Part shown: piece by piece, positions 33,828 through 42,308 of the stretch | How positions within the stretch are numbered: position 1 is the first letter of the stretch | Layout of the letters: each line of letters begins with the position of its first letter | Assembly: GCF_030123365.1 (NCBI RefSeq) | Contig: NZ_CP126107.1 | Location: 4,363,501-4,427,500, forward strand | Source of the DNA: Neobacillus sp. SuZ13 | Lineage (GTDB): Bacteria; Bacillota; Bacilli; Bacillales; Cytobacillaceae | Direction: 5' to 3' | DNA: 64,000 nt | Notes under the pieces: model-generated | Told to the model about the DNA's origin: nothing | The model's input: the letters and a program-made list of their open reading frames with translations, nothing else | The model's database searches: none | Translations under genes and position numbers: made by a program

Positions 33828-34664
33828 TTATCTTTTATAATTCCATTCATCACTCTCATAGCGCTCTTTAGCAATTTTATCAACGTATTTTAGCTCTTCT
33901 TCAGTTAATCGATATGGTTCAAGGTCAACATTCAAACCTTCCGCAAATCCCTTATAAAAAGCTTCCTTTGCTTCCTCAAGAGAAATTCTTCTTGGACTAA
34001 TCGCGTTGATAGCAACCGCTTTGTCCTTAAAGGCTTTTCTCATTCGTTCCTTGACTCTTTCACTAGGATATTTAAATAAACTAAATAATTTATCCTCATC
34101 TAAATCCAACAATATGGAACCGTGTTGAAGGATGACTCCCTTTTGTCTCGTTTGTGCACTGCCGGCTACTTTTCTGCCTTCGACCACAAGTTCATACCAA
34201 CTCGGAGCATCAAAACATACAGCTGAGCGAGGGTTTTTCAAAGCATCCCTTTCTTCCGCTGTTTTTGGGACTGCAAAGTATGCCTCAAGTCCTAAATGGT
34301 GAAATCCTTTTAAAATACCTTCAGAAATCACACGATAGGCTTCCGTCACTGAATTTGGCATTTCTGGATGGTCCTCAGAAACGATTACACTGTAGGTAAG
34401 CTCGTGCTCATGGAGCACCCCACGGCCGCCTGTAGGTCTCCTGACAAAACCTAATTGGTTAGCTTTGACTGCTTCCATATCAATTTCCTTTTCCACTTTT
34501 TGGAAATATCCTACAGACAGGGTTGCCGGGCTCCAGCCATAGAATCGAATTACTGGAGGAATTTTCCCCTCACTATGCCAATCGAGCAGCGCTTCATCTA
34601 AAGCCATATTAAAAGATGGTGAACTATTTCCAGTATCAATAAAACGCCAAACTTCTTTTTTCAT
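33828..34664 (-). CDS. lipM: octanoyl-[GcvH]:protein N-octanoyltransferase LipM
   Basis: LipM transfers octanoyl from acyl carrier protein to GcvH for lipoate assembly, the first step of lipoylation in Bacillus. The 278-residue protein has RRPTGGRGVLHEHELTYSV in the acyl-binding region and the catalytic cysteine at C150 (SAVCF), the position reported for B. subtilis LipM. VAGSAQTRQKGVILQHGSILLDLD follows. It supports the glycine cleavage system whose genes lie just to the right. A terminator closes the gene. Confidence 0.95.
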   Translation of the reverse strand: MKKEVWRFIDTGNSSPSFNMALDEALLDWHSEGKIPPVIRFYGWSPATLSVGYFQKVEKEIDMEAVKANQLGFVRRPTGGRGVLHEHELTYSVIVSEDHPEMPNSVTEAYRVISEGILKGFHHLGLEAYFAVPKTAEERDALKNPRSAVCFDAPSWYELVVEGRKVAGSAQTRQKGVILQHGSILLDLDEDKLFSLFKYPSERVKERMRKAFKDKAVAINAISPRRISLEEAKEAFYKGFAEGLNVDLEPYRLTEEELKYVDKIAKERYESDEWNYKR

Positions 34665-34745
34665 TATTAAAACCTCATTTTTTTATATTATTTCGAATTT
34701 AAGTCTACCAAAATCTGATATAGATTCAAAATAAGATGTTTCTGC

Positions 34746-34751
34746 TATAAT
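34746..34751 (+). promoter_or_regulatory. extended -10 box upstream of yqhL
   Basis: TGCTATAAT gives a good extended -10 but the -35 is poor. It lies 107 bases before yqhL. Confidence 0.35.
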
Positions 34752-34857
34752 TAATTTAGGCAGTTTGGAAAAGATTTTTTAGCATTCATCTTTATCTTTA
34801 TGAGATTGGCTTATATAATAAACTAGTGCAGGAAAGCTTGAAAGGAGCAAAAAGAAA

Positions 34858-35241
34858 TTGAGTTCACTTTATCCCTTATTAATTATCATTGCAGCAATTA
34901 TTATCTATTCCGTTTTCACCTATTTCTATCAGAAAAGGATTGTTAAAACGGTAACAGAAGAAGAATTCCGTGCGGGATACAGAAAGGCACAACTAATAGA
35001 TGTTCGTGAAGCAAACGAATTCGAAGGCGGCCATATTTTAGGATCACGTAATATCCCAATGTCACAAATGAAAATGCGCATGAAAGAAATTCGACCTGAT
35101 ATGCCAGTATATTTATACTGCCAAAGTGGGATGCGTAGTGCTCGTGCCGCACAATTCTTACACCGAAAAGGCTACAGAGACCTAACCCAACTACAAGGCG
35201 GGTTCAAAAAATGGTCAGGCAAAGTAAAAACGAAGAAATAA
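34858..35241 (+). CDS. yqhL: membrane-anchored rhodanese-like protein YqhL
   Basis: The 127-residue protein has one N-terminal membrane helix (about 5-22) and a rhodanese domain with the active-site cysteine loop YCQSGMRS and a DVREANEFEGGHILGSRNIP motif. Rhodaneses transfer sulfane sulfur; the physiological acceptor is unknown. The start is TTG at 34858 after AAAGGAGC. It is transcribed on the plus strand alone between lipM and the gcv genes and ends in a terminator. Confidence 0.92.
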   Translation: MSSLYPLLIIIAAIIIYSVFTYFYQKRIVKTVTEEEFRAGYRKAQLIDVREANEFEGGHILGSRNIPMSQMKMRMKEIRPDMPVYLYCQSGMRSARAAQFLHRKGYRDLTQLQGGFKKWSGKVKTKK

Positions 35242-35252
35242 GCAATAAGCAT

Positions 35253-35285
35253 AAGGTTTCGGAATCCATTCCGAAGCCTTTTTTG
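35253..35285 (+). terminator. terminator after yqhL
   Basis: AAGGTTTCGGAAT pairs with ATTCCGAAGCCTT (one G-U) around CC, followed by TTTTT. Confidence 0.8.
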
Positions 35286-35294
35286 TATTGAAAA

Positions 35295-35332
35295 ATACAA
35301 AAGGTCAGATTCCATTTTCGAATCTGACCTTT
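35295..35332 (-). terminator. terminator after gcvPB
   Basis: On the minus strand AAAGGTCAGATTC pairs with GAATCTGACCTTT, followed by TTGTATTTT. Confidence 0.8.
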
Positions 35333-35340
35333 CTAATTAA

Positions 35341-36801
35341 TTAAGCTTGTTGATATTTTAAAACTGGCTTACGAGCAGCTTTAGTTTCATCCATGCGGCC
35401 GACCACAGTTGTATGTGGAGCTTCTTGAACGATTTCAGGATTTTCTTCTGCTTCTTTAGCTATTTGGATCATAATATCAATAAACGAATCTAAGGTCTCT
35501 TTTGATTCCGTTTCTGTCGGTTCAATCATGATACATTCTTCTACATTTAACGGGAAGTAGATGGTTGGCGGATGGTAGCCAAAATCGAGCAGTCGTTTCG
35601 CGATATCCAACGTACGGACACCTAATTTCTTCTGACGTCTTCCACTAAGTACAAATTCATGCTTACAATGACGATCAAACGGTAGATCATAATATTCAGC
35701 AAGTCTTCTCATCATGTAGTTCGCATTCAATACAGCATACTCTGTTACTGCTTTTAAGCCATCTGGACCCATTGAACGGATATAAGTGTAAGCACGAACA
35801 TTTATGCCGAAGTTTCCGTAATACGGCTTCACACGGCCAATAGACAGTGGACGGTCATAATCAAGGACAAACTCTTCACCTTGTTTTGTGATAATTGGTT
35901 TTGGCAGGAACGGAATCAAATCTGCTTTGACACCGACTGGTCCAGAACCAGGACCGCCACCACCGTGTGGACCAGTGAACGTTTTATGAAGGTTTAAGTG
36001 AACAACATCAAATCCCATATCTCCAGGTCTTGCTTTTGAAAGAACCGCATTTAAGTTAGCTCCATCATAATAAAGCTTTCCACCTGCTTCATGAACAATT
36101 TCAGCTAATTCAAGTATGTTTTCTTCAAATAAACCAAGCGTATTTGGATTGGTTAGCATTAGTGCTGCAGTATCTTCACCAACCACTCTTCTTAAATCTT
36201 CAAGATCAACTAGACCATGTTCATTTGATTTAACGGTAATTGTTTCTAGACCTGCAATTGTTGCTGATGCTGGATTAGTCCCGTGTGCGGAATCAGGAAC
36301 AATTACTTTTGTACGTTTCATATCTCCGTTGGCTTCATGGTAAGCACGGATCATCATTAACCCAGTCCATTCTCCATGCGCACCAGCTGCTGGCTGGAGG
36401 GTTACTTCATCCATCCCGGTAATTTCAATTAAATGCTCCTGCAAATCATATAAAAGTTCAAGAGCACCTTGTACAGAACTTTCATCTTGCAGCGGATGGA
36501 CATGTGCAAAGCCGTTAAAGCGGGCTACATTTTCATTGATTTTCGGATTATATTTCATTGTACAAGAGCCAAGTGGATAAAATCCTGAATCTACACCATG
36601 ATTTCTTCTTGAAAGTGCGGTGTAGTGGCGCATGATATCAAGTTCTGAAACCTCAGGAAGTTCTGGCTCTTCAGTGCGAATATAACCATCAGGAAGAAGC
36701 CCATTGAGATCTAGTTCTGGTACATCCATTTCTGGCAGACTATAGCCGATACGGCCTGGTGTGCTAAGTTCAAAAATGAGTGCCTGGTCTTGATTATGCA
36801 T
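35341..36801 (-). CDS. gcvPB: glycine dehydrogenase (decarboxylating) subunit 2
   Basis: GcvPB with GcvPA forms the P-protein that decarboxylates glycine and transfers the aminomethyl group to lipoylated GcvH. The 486-residue protein is the PLP-binding half: the cofactor lysine lies in VVHLNLHKTFTGPHGGGGPGSGPVGVK, and TLQPAAGAHGEWTGLMMIRAYH belongs to the cofactor pocket. It overlaps gcvPA by eight bases, so they are coupled. The split P-protein is typical of Firmicutes. Confidence 0.97.
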   Translation of the reverse strand: MHNQDQALIFELSTPGRIGYSLPEMDVPELDLNGLLPDGYIRTEEPELPEVSELDIMRHYTALSRRNHGVDSGFYPLGSCTMKYNPKINENVARFNGFAHVHPLQDESSVQGALELLYDLQEHLIEITGMDEVTLQPAAGAHGEWTGLMMIRAYHEANGDMKRTKVIVPDSAHGTNPASATIAGLETITVKSNEHGLVDLEDLRRVVGEDTAALMLTNPNTLGLFEENILELAEIVHEAGGKLYYDGANLNAVLSKARPGDMGFDVVHLNLHKTFTGPHGGGGPGSGPVGVKADLIPFLPKPIITKQGEEFVLDYDRPLSIGRVKPYYGNFGINVRAYTYIRSMGPDGLKAVTEYAVLNANYMMRRLAEYYDLPFDRHCKHEFVLSGRRQKKLGVRTLDIAKRLLDFGYHPPTIYFPLNVEECIMIEPTETESKETLDSFIDIMIQIAKEAEENPEIVQEAPHTTVVGRMDETKAARKPVLKYQQA

Positions 36802-38140
36802 GGAAATCCCCCAATTCTTTCACTAGAGTATCAATTTCTTCCTTCGAGCGTTGTTCTGTTACAGCAATCAGCATATGGTTAACTAGTTCTGTATAATCAC
36901 GACCCAAATCATAGCCGCCAATTATTCCTTTTTGTAAAAGCTGTTGATTAATTTCCTTGACAGGTTTATTTAATTTTACAACGAATTCGTTGAATGAATG
37001 ACCTTCATAAACCACTTCAAAGCCGGCTTCCTTAAATGCATTTTTTGCATAATGAGCCTTTTGCAAATTGGCGACAGCCATTTCACGTACACCTTTTTTA
37101 CCAAGAGCAGTCATCGCTACAGATGCTGCAAGTGCATTTAATGCTTGGTTTGAACAAATATTTGATGTCGCTTTATCACGACGGATATGCTGTTCACGGG
37201 CTTGCAGGGTTAATACAAACCCACGGCGGCCTTGATCGTCTGTTGTCTGTCCAACAAGACGTCCAGGAACTTTTCTCATTAACTTAGTAGTAACCGCGAA
37301 ATAGCCGCAGTGTGGCCCGCCAAAAGCGGTTGGGATTCCAAATGGCTGGGCATCACCAATCACAATGTCTGCCCCAAATTTACCTGGAGGTGTTAGCACC
37401 CCAAGAGATAGCGGGTTGCTTGAAACAACAAACATGGACTTGTTTGCATGGATAATTTCTTCCAACTCTTTTAAAGGCTCGATTCGGCCAAAGAAGTTTG
37501 GATATTGGACGATCACAGCTGCAACATCTTCATTAATCAATTCTTTTAATGAATCTACATCTGTAACCCCACCTTTCACAGGTACTTCCACCACATTAAG
37601 GTACTGACCCTTAGCATAGGTTTTAAGAACATCGCGCGATTCAGGATGTACTGCACTAGAGACTACGATTGTTTTTCTTTTTGTATGGCCTGCACTAAGC
37701 ATCGCTGCTTCAGCAAGTGCAGTTCCACCATCATACATGGAGGAATTGGCCACATCCATACCAGTTAATTCACAAATCATCGTTTGAAATTCAAAGATTG
37801 CTTGAAGTTCTCCTTGAGATATTTCCGGTTGATATGGTGTATAAGCTGTATAAAATTCTGATCTAGAAATAACATGATCGACAATAACAGGCATGTAATG
37901 GTCATATACACCTGCACCAATAAAAGATACATTTCTTTTTAGATCAGCGTTCCGGCTAGCCATCTTAAACAGTTCTTTCATTAAGTCTGTTTCAGACTTC
38001 GCTGCTTTGATATTGTATTCACCCTTAAATCTTACTTTTTCAGGGATATCGCTAAACAGTTCATCAATAGAGGAAACACCAATTGCCTCGAGCATAGTCT
38101 TCTTATCTTGTTCAGTCATAGGTAAATAGCGATGTTTCAT
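36794..38140 (-). CDS. gcvPA: glycine dehydrogenase (decarboxylating) subunit 1
   Basis: GcvPA is the N-terminal half of the split P-protein of the glycine cleavage system. The 448-residue protein shows MKHRYLPMTEQDKKTMLEAIGVSSIDELFSDIPEKVR, SFIGAGVYDHYMPVIVDH, SRSEFYTAYTPYQPEISQGELQAIFEFQTMI and AFGGPHCGYFA, all family hallmarks. It lies 19 bases after gcvT and overlaps gcvPB. The operon is under the glycine riboswitch. Confidence 0.97.
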   Translation of the reverse strand: MKHRYLPMTEQDKKTMLEAIGVSSIDELFSDIPEKVRFKGEYNIKAAKSETDLMKELFKMASRNADLKRNVSFIGAGVYDHYMPVIVDHVISRSEFYTAYTPYQPEISQGELQAIFEFQTMICELTGMDVANSSMYDGGTALAEAAMLSAGHTKRKTIVVSSAVHPESRDVLKTYAKGQYLNVVEVPVKGGVTDVDSLKELINEDVAAVIVQYPNFFGRIEPLKELEEIIHANKSMFVVSSNPLSLGVLTPPGKFGADIVIGDAQPFGIPTAFGGPHCGYFAVTTKLMRKVPGRLVGQTTDDQGRRGFVLTLQAREQHIRRDKATSNICSNQALNALAASVAMTALGKKGVREMAVANLQKAHYAKNAFKEAGFEVVYEGHSFNEFVVKLNKPVKEINQQLLQKGIIGGYDLGRDYTELVNHMLIAVTEQRSKEEIDTLVKELGDFHA

Positions 38141-38158
38141 AAACCTAACTCCCTTCTG

Positions 38159-39265
38159 TTATTTCTTTTCTCTTTTATAAAAAGGTGTTGGAACGACAGT
38201 AGCCTTTAAGCGTTTGCCGCGAATCTCTACTTCAACAACGGATTCAAGGCCAGTAAATTCGGAATTAATTAGGGCAAGGCCAATATTTTTCTTTAATGTT
38301 GGTGATTGAGTTCCTGTTGTAACTTCACCAATTAATTGTTCCCCACAATATACTGGGTATCCATGACGCGGAATCCCACGATCAATCATTTCAATCCCTA
38401 CCAATTTTCTTGGCAAGCCATTTTCCTTTTGTTGGATTAACGCTTCTTTTCCGATAAAATCAGCTTCCTTAGTTAATTTCACGGCAAAGCCAATTCCAGC
38501 TTCTAGTGGTGAAATTTCCGAAGAAAGTTCTTGACCATAAAGTGCTAATACCGCTTCAAAACGCAGTGTATCGCGGGCACCTAACCCAACAGGGATAACT
38601 CCGTCTTCCTTACCTGCAGCTAAGATATCTCTCCAAAGGTTAACTGCATCCTCTGCATCACAATATACTTCAAAGCCATCCTCACCAGTATAACCAGTTC
38701 TTGAAACTAAAGCTTTTTTTCCATTTAGGATTACTTCTTGCTGGAATTTGAAAAAGCCAATCCCGCTCAAATCTGTATTCCCGGCGAGCTTTTGTAGTAC
38801 TTTTTCTGCAAGTGGTCCCTGAAGGGCGAGCTGTGCTGTTTTTTCTGATAAGTTTTCTAAGCTTACATCCCCAGTTAGATGATCTTCAAGCCACTTATAA
38901 TCTTTTTCAATATTTGATGCGTTAACTACTAGAAGGTAATGATTGTCCTCAATTTTATACACAAGGAGGTCATCGACAGTACCACCATTTTCATAACACA
39001 TGGCAGTGTACTGGGCACCGCCATTTTTAATTTTTGAAATATCATTCGTCATCATTTTTTGCAAAAAATCCAAGCTATTAGTGCCTTTTACTTCTACTTC
39101 ACCCATATGGGAAACATCAAATAATCCTGCACGCGTGCGAACAGCTTCATGCTCTTCTTTAATGCTGGAAAATTGAACTGGAAGCTCCCAACCTCCGAAA
39201 TCAATGGTTTTTCCTCCCCATTCCTTATACACATCAAAAAGCGGAGTTCGTTTTAATTCAGACAT
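38159..39265 (-). CDS. gcvT: glycine cleavage system aminomethyltransferase (T-protein)
   Basis: GcvT releases ammonia from the aminomethyl-lipoyl GcvH and passes the methylene group to tetrahydrofolate. The 368-residue protein starts MSELKRTPLFDVYKEWGGKTIDFGGWELPVQFSSIKEEH and has LFDVSHMGEVEVKG, QGPLAEKVL, VSRTGYTGEDGFEVY and the C-terminal ISPLEAGIGFAVKL. ATG at 39265 follows AAGGGGG. It is first in the gcvT-gcvPA-gcvPB operon, directly downstream of the riboswitch expression platform. Confidence 0.97.
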   Translation of the reverse strand: MSELKRTPLFDVYKEWGGKTIDFGGWELPVQFSSIKEEHEAVRTRAGLFDVSHMGEVEVKGTNSLDFLQKMMTNDISKIKNGGAQYTAMCYENGGTVDDLLVYKIEDNHYLLVVNASNIEKDYKWLEDHLTGDVSLENLSEKTAQLALQGPLAEKVLQKLAGNTDLSGIGFFKFQQEVILNGKKALVSRTGYTGEDGFEVYCDAEDAVNLWRDILAAGKEDGVIPVGLGARDTLRFEAVLALYGQELSSEISPLEAGIGFAVKLTKEADFIGKEALIQQKENGLPRKLVGIEMIDRGIPRHGYPVYCGEQLIGEVTTGTQSPTLKKNIGLALINSEFTGLESVVEVEIRGKRLKATVVPTPFYKREKK

Positions 39266-39313
39266 TCTTAATCCCCCTTCAATCTTTGGCACATATTATT
39301 CTTGGGATAACAT

Positions 39314-39516
39314 AAAAAAGGACAGAAACCTCCCATGTAACGTAAGAAGGTCTCTGTCCTGGCACCTGAAAGTTTACCTCGAAAGGCTTTCCCCTTTGGT
39401 GGCTGCAAAAGTCTAATCAGCACTCTCCAGAGCTGCGTCAAACAAGAGTTCTTTTGCCTGAGAGATTCACATTTCTGCTTGCTCCTTCGGCGCTACAAAG
39501 GTAGTCTCTCCCCTTG
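39314..39516 (-). promoter_or_regulatory. tandem glycine riboswitch with terminator
   Basis: Two glycine-aptamer-like modules lie in tandem on the minus strand, recognised by the 5' GGGGAGAGACT, GCGCCGAAGGAGCAA and TCTCAGGCAAAAG segments and a second GGAGAGTGCT-CACCAAAGGGGAAAGCC module. A terminator stem GGACAGAGACC with GGTTTCTGTCC and a T-run (about 39314-39359) follows just before gcvT. Glycine binding is expected to favour readthrough. Promoter -10 TATAAT lies at 39528-39533. Confidence 0.92.
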
Positions 39517-39527
39517 TTATCATTCGC

Positions 39528-39533
39528 ATTATA
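39528..39533 (-). promoter_or_regulatory. -10 box of the gcv operon promoter
   Basis: TATAAT on the minus strand lies just upstream of the first aptamer; the -35 is weak. Transcription would start near 39521, giving a riboswitch leader of about 255 bases. Confidence 0.5.
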
Positions 39534-39700
39534 ATATTATCCAAATTGGTCATACTAATTATACTTATAAAATAAATTACCTTATTAAAATATTTAAAAC
39601 ATTCAAGACTATTATCATCCTACCATTAAAATAATACATTGGGCAATAACTTTATTAGAAAAGAAAAATGTTGAAAATTGTAAAAAAAGGAGCTGGCACC

Positions 39701-41389
39701 ATGTCGATCGAAATTGAATTTGATTCCTCCTGGAAGGATGATTTTTTACATAGAATCGAAAACGATGGTCCATGGGGGAATTGGGACCTTTTTAAACTAG
39801 CAATTGGAGTAGAAAAGCATCTCGTCGTTCCTGATTTCAATGGTCTATTGGCACCAAGTCATTTACCTAATTTAACCCCGCTTCCACACCAACTTGAAAC
39901 AGCAAAACAAGTAATTGAAAATATGAATGGAAAAGCTATCCTAGCCGATGAGGTTGGGCTTGGAAAAACAATTGAGGCTGGATTAATTCTAAAGGAATAT
40001 ATGATACGCGGATTGGTGAAAAAGGTATTAATTCTTGTCCCTGCCTCACTAGTTACACAATGGTCTATCGAGTTAAATAGCAAATTTTTCATTCCTGCCA
40101 TATCCCAAAGAAAAAGCTATGTATGGGAACAATGTGATGTCGTTGTATCGTCAATTGATACGGCTAAACGCAATCCGCATCGAGACATCATCAACCAACA
40201 GGACTATGATCTCATCATCATTGATGAAGCACATAAATTAAAAAATAACAAAACAAAAAACTACGAATTTGTTCAAAATCTGAAAAAGAAATTTTGTTTA
40301 TTATTGACGGCAACACCGATTCAGAATCGGGTCGAGGAAATTTTTAATCTGGTTTCGTTATTAAAACCAGGACATTTAGGGAGCGAAACGGCATTCTATG
40401 AAAAATACAAGCGTGATGCACGATCCTTAAATGATGATGAGCATTTAAAAGAATTAGTAAACAAGGTCATGATTCGGAACCGGCGGGCGGATACAGGAAT
40501 TGAATGGACAAAAAGGCATGTCGAAACGATTCCAATTGAATGCAGCCCAGAGGAGAAGGATCTTTACGAGTCAATTACTGACTTAAAAAGCGAAGGGAAT
40601 TGGGTCCAAACTAGTTCTTTCTCAGTCATGACATTACAGCGCGAGGCCTGCAGCAGCCGGGAAGCTGTGTTTTATACATTAAAAAATATGTTGCAAAAAA
40701 AGGAAGACCCGACACCAGCTTTCGAAGAACAAATTCAGTATTTAATGAAAAAGGTCGAGGCAGTTCAGAAAAATTCCAAAGCGGAAAAAGCATTAGAGTT
40801 AATTCAAAAGGTAAATGATAAGGTGATTATTTTCACCGAATATCGGGCCACCCAAATGTACTTACAATGGTATTTAAAACAGCATGGAATAACATCTGTG
40901 CCATTTCGCGGCGGGTTTAAGCGCGGAAAAAAGGACTGGATGAGGGAATTATTTCAAAAGCATGCTCAAGTTCTGATTGCGACAGAAGCCGGCGGCGAAG
41001 GAATCAATCTTCAATTTTGCAACCATATTATTAATTTTGATTTGCCCTGGAATCCAATGAGGCTCGAACAGCGGATTGGTCGTATTCATCGTCTTGGTCA
41101 GGAAAAAGATGTAATGATTTATAACTTTGCAATTAAAAACACTGTCGAGGAGCATATCTTAAAGCTACTTTATGAAAAGATCCATTTATTTGAAAAGGTA
41201 ATCGGCGAACTTGACGATATTTTAACAAAGTTGGAATTTGGCAATATTGAAGACCATTTAATAGATATATTCGGACAATCCTCTACTGAAGGGGAAATGC
41301 GAATAAAAATGGAAAATTTATCATCAATGATTGAATTTGCTCAAGAGATGAAGAAAGGAGATTCCCATGCAGCAGCAGGAAATTCATAA
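39701..41389 (+). CDS. yqhH: SNF2-family helicase YqhH
   Basis: The 562-residue protein is a SNF2/Rad54-type ATPase. The DEXH core has Walker A ADEVGLGKTIEAG, IIDEAHKLKN (DEAH box), LLLTATPIQN and the C-terminal motifs IATEAGGEGINLQFCNHIINFD and QRIGRIHRLGQ. Such enzymes translocate on DNA and can remodel protein-DNA complexes; the substrate of YqhH is not known. ATG at 39701 follows GGAG by eight bases. yqhG overlaps its 3' end by 23 bases, so they form an operon. Confidence 0.93.
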   Translation: MSIEIEFDSSWKDDFLHRIENDGPWGNWDLFKLAIGVEKHLVVPDFNGLLAPSHLPNLTPLPHQLETAKQVIENMNGKAILADEVGLGKTIEAGLILKEYMIRGLVKKVLILVPASLVTQWSIELNSKFFIPAISQRKSYVWEQCDVVVSSIDTAKRNPHRDIINQQDYDLIIIDEAHKLKNNKTKNYEFVQNLKKKFCLLLTATPIQNRVEEIFNLVSLLKPGHLGSETAFYEKYKRDARSLNDDEHLKELVNKVMIRNRRADTGIEWTKRHVETIPIECSPEEKDLYESITDLKSEGNWVQTSSFSVMTLQREACSSREAVFYTLKNMLQKKEDPTPAFEEQIQYLMKKVEAVQKNSKAEKALELIQKVNDKVIIFTEYRATQMYLQWYLKQHGITSVPFRGGFKRGKKDWMRELFQKHAQVLIATEAGGEGINLQFCNHIINFDLPWNPMRLEQRIGRIHRLGQEKDVMIYNFAIKNTVEEHILKLLYEKIHLFEKVIGELDDILTKLEFGNIEDHLIDIFGQSSTEGEMRIKMENLSSMIEFAQEMKKGDSHAAAGNS

Positions 41390-42158
41390 CTTTCTATTGA
41401 ACTATTTTCAGGCTAATGATTGTGAAATCGTGGAGAATGGCCCTGGATATTTAATTGTTCAGTTAACAGTGGAACTTGATAAGGAATTAATGAACCGTCC
41501 TTTTTACTGGCATTATTTAGAAAAAACAGGCGGAATTCCAAATCCAATGAGGCTAACCTTTATTACGAATCAGGATGCCGCTCCTGAAAACATGAAGGGA
41601 GAAATCATTCATTTTGGTTCTCCTCGTCTACATCAAATTTTTGCTTCGACAAAGAAACTAGCCAGCTATATGCGGCTTTACGAGAATCATCGCTACCAGA
41701 ACAGGCAAACTCCCTTGCTGCCGTGGCTTTGTATGAATGTTAAAATCTCCTACCAATGTGACCGAAAACGTGATATTTTCAAGTCAATTGGCTTACAGCT
41801 TATTAACGGAACAATGGTCGAAGACTTCCATGACAGGCTTCTACAAATACCGTTAACACCAAAAATACCTGATTATTCCTTTACCCTATCACCATTAGTG
41901 AGGCCGCAGAGTGGGATGTCAAGGATTGAAACATACCTAACTGCCGTAATTGAGAAAGAGGATCACACCTGGGCAGAGGATGCAAGAAAACGCTGGGAGC
42001 AGGACTTACGACTCTTAAACCATTTTTATGAAGATGTCGAAGAAGAAAACGAAAACTATGAAACGGAAAAACTCGCCCTAAAAGAACAATACGAACCAAA
42101 AATATCCATCTCCTTCATAAATGGTGGCCTCTTCTATCTAACCGATAAAGCCATATAA
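41367..42158 (+). CDS. yqhG: conserved protein YqhG
   Basis: The 263-residue protein matches Bacillus YqhG, always found behind the SNF2 gene yqhH. No catalytic motif is recognised. It has an acidic coiled C-terminus (YEDVEEENENYETEKLALKEQ) and no signal peptide. Start ATG at 41367 lies inside yqhH and follows AAAGGAG. The co-conserved pair suggests it assists the helicase, which is inference only. Confidence 0.9.
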   Translation: MQQQEIHNFLLNYFQANDCEIVENGPGYLIVQLTVELDKELMNRPFYWHYLEKTGGIPNPMRLTFITNQDAAPENMKGEIIHFGSPRLHQIFASTKKLASYMRLYENHRYQNRQTPLLPWLCMNVKISYQCDRKRDIFKSIGLQLINGTMVEDFHDRLLQIPLTPKIPDYSFTLSPLVRPQSGMSRIETYLTAVIEKEDHTWAEDARKRWEQDLRLLNHFYEDVEEENENYETEKLALKEQYEPKISISFINGGLFYLTDKAI

Positions 42159-42163
42159 AGCCA

Positions 42164-42210
42164 AGGGTGTCAGGCACCATGTGAAAATTTCACATGGTGC
42201 CTGACACCCT
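42164..42210. repeat. 23-bp perfect inverted repeat after yqhG
   Basis: AGGGTGTCAGGCACCATGTGAAA and its exact complement flank one central base. It could act as a very strong terminator or be a mobile repeat of the type often seen in Bacillus intergenic regions (GGTGCCTGACACC). It lies between yqhG and comGA and is the only copy in this window. Confidence 0.7.
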
Positions 42211-42232
42211 AATATTATTTTGCCGAAAAAAT

Positions 42233-42245
42233 AAAAAATTTTTTT
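42233..42245 (+). promoter_or_regulatory. candidate ComK AT-box upstream of comGA
   Basis: AAAA-N5-TTTT occurs once exactly within a 13-base A/T run, and a -10-like TATTAT lies at 42281-42286. One AT-box matches the ComK half-site; a second partner box is not clear. Confidence 0.4.
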
Positions 42246-42308
42246 GAAAATAAAAAAGGATAAGCAAGAACGCTGTCGAATATTATCAAATGAAAAATAA
42301 TAAAGGCG

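Noticed and set aside
42164..42210. Insertion sequence end or attachment site
   Set aside because: There is no transposase or integrase nearby and no target duplication was recognised; it is reported only as a repeat.
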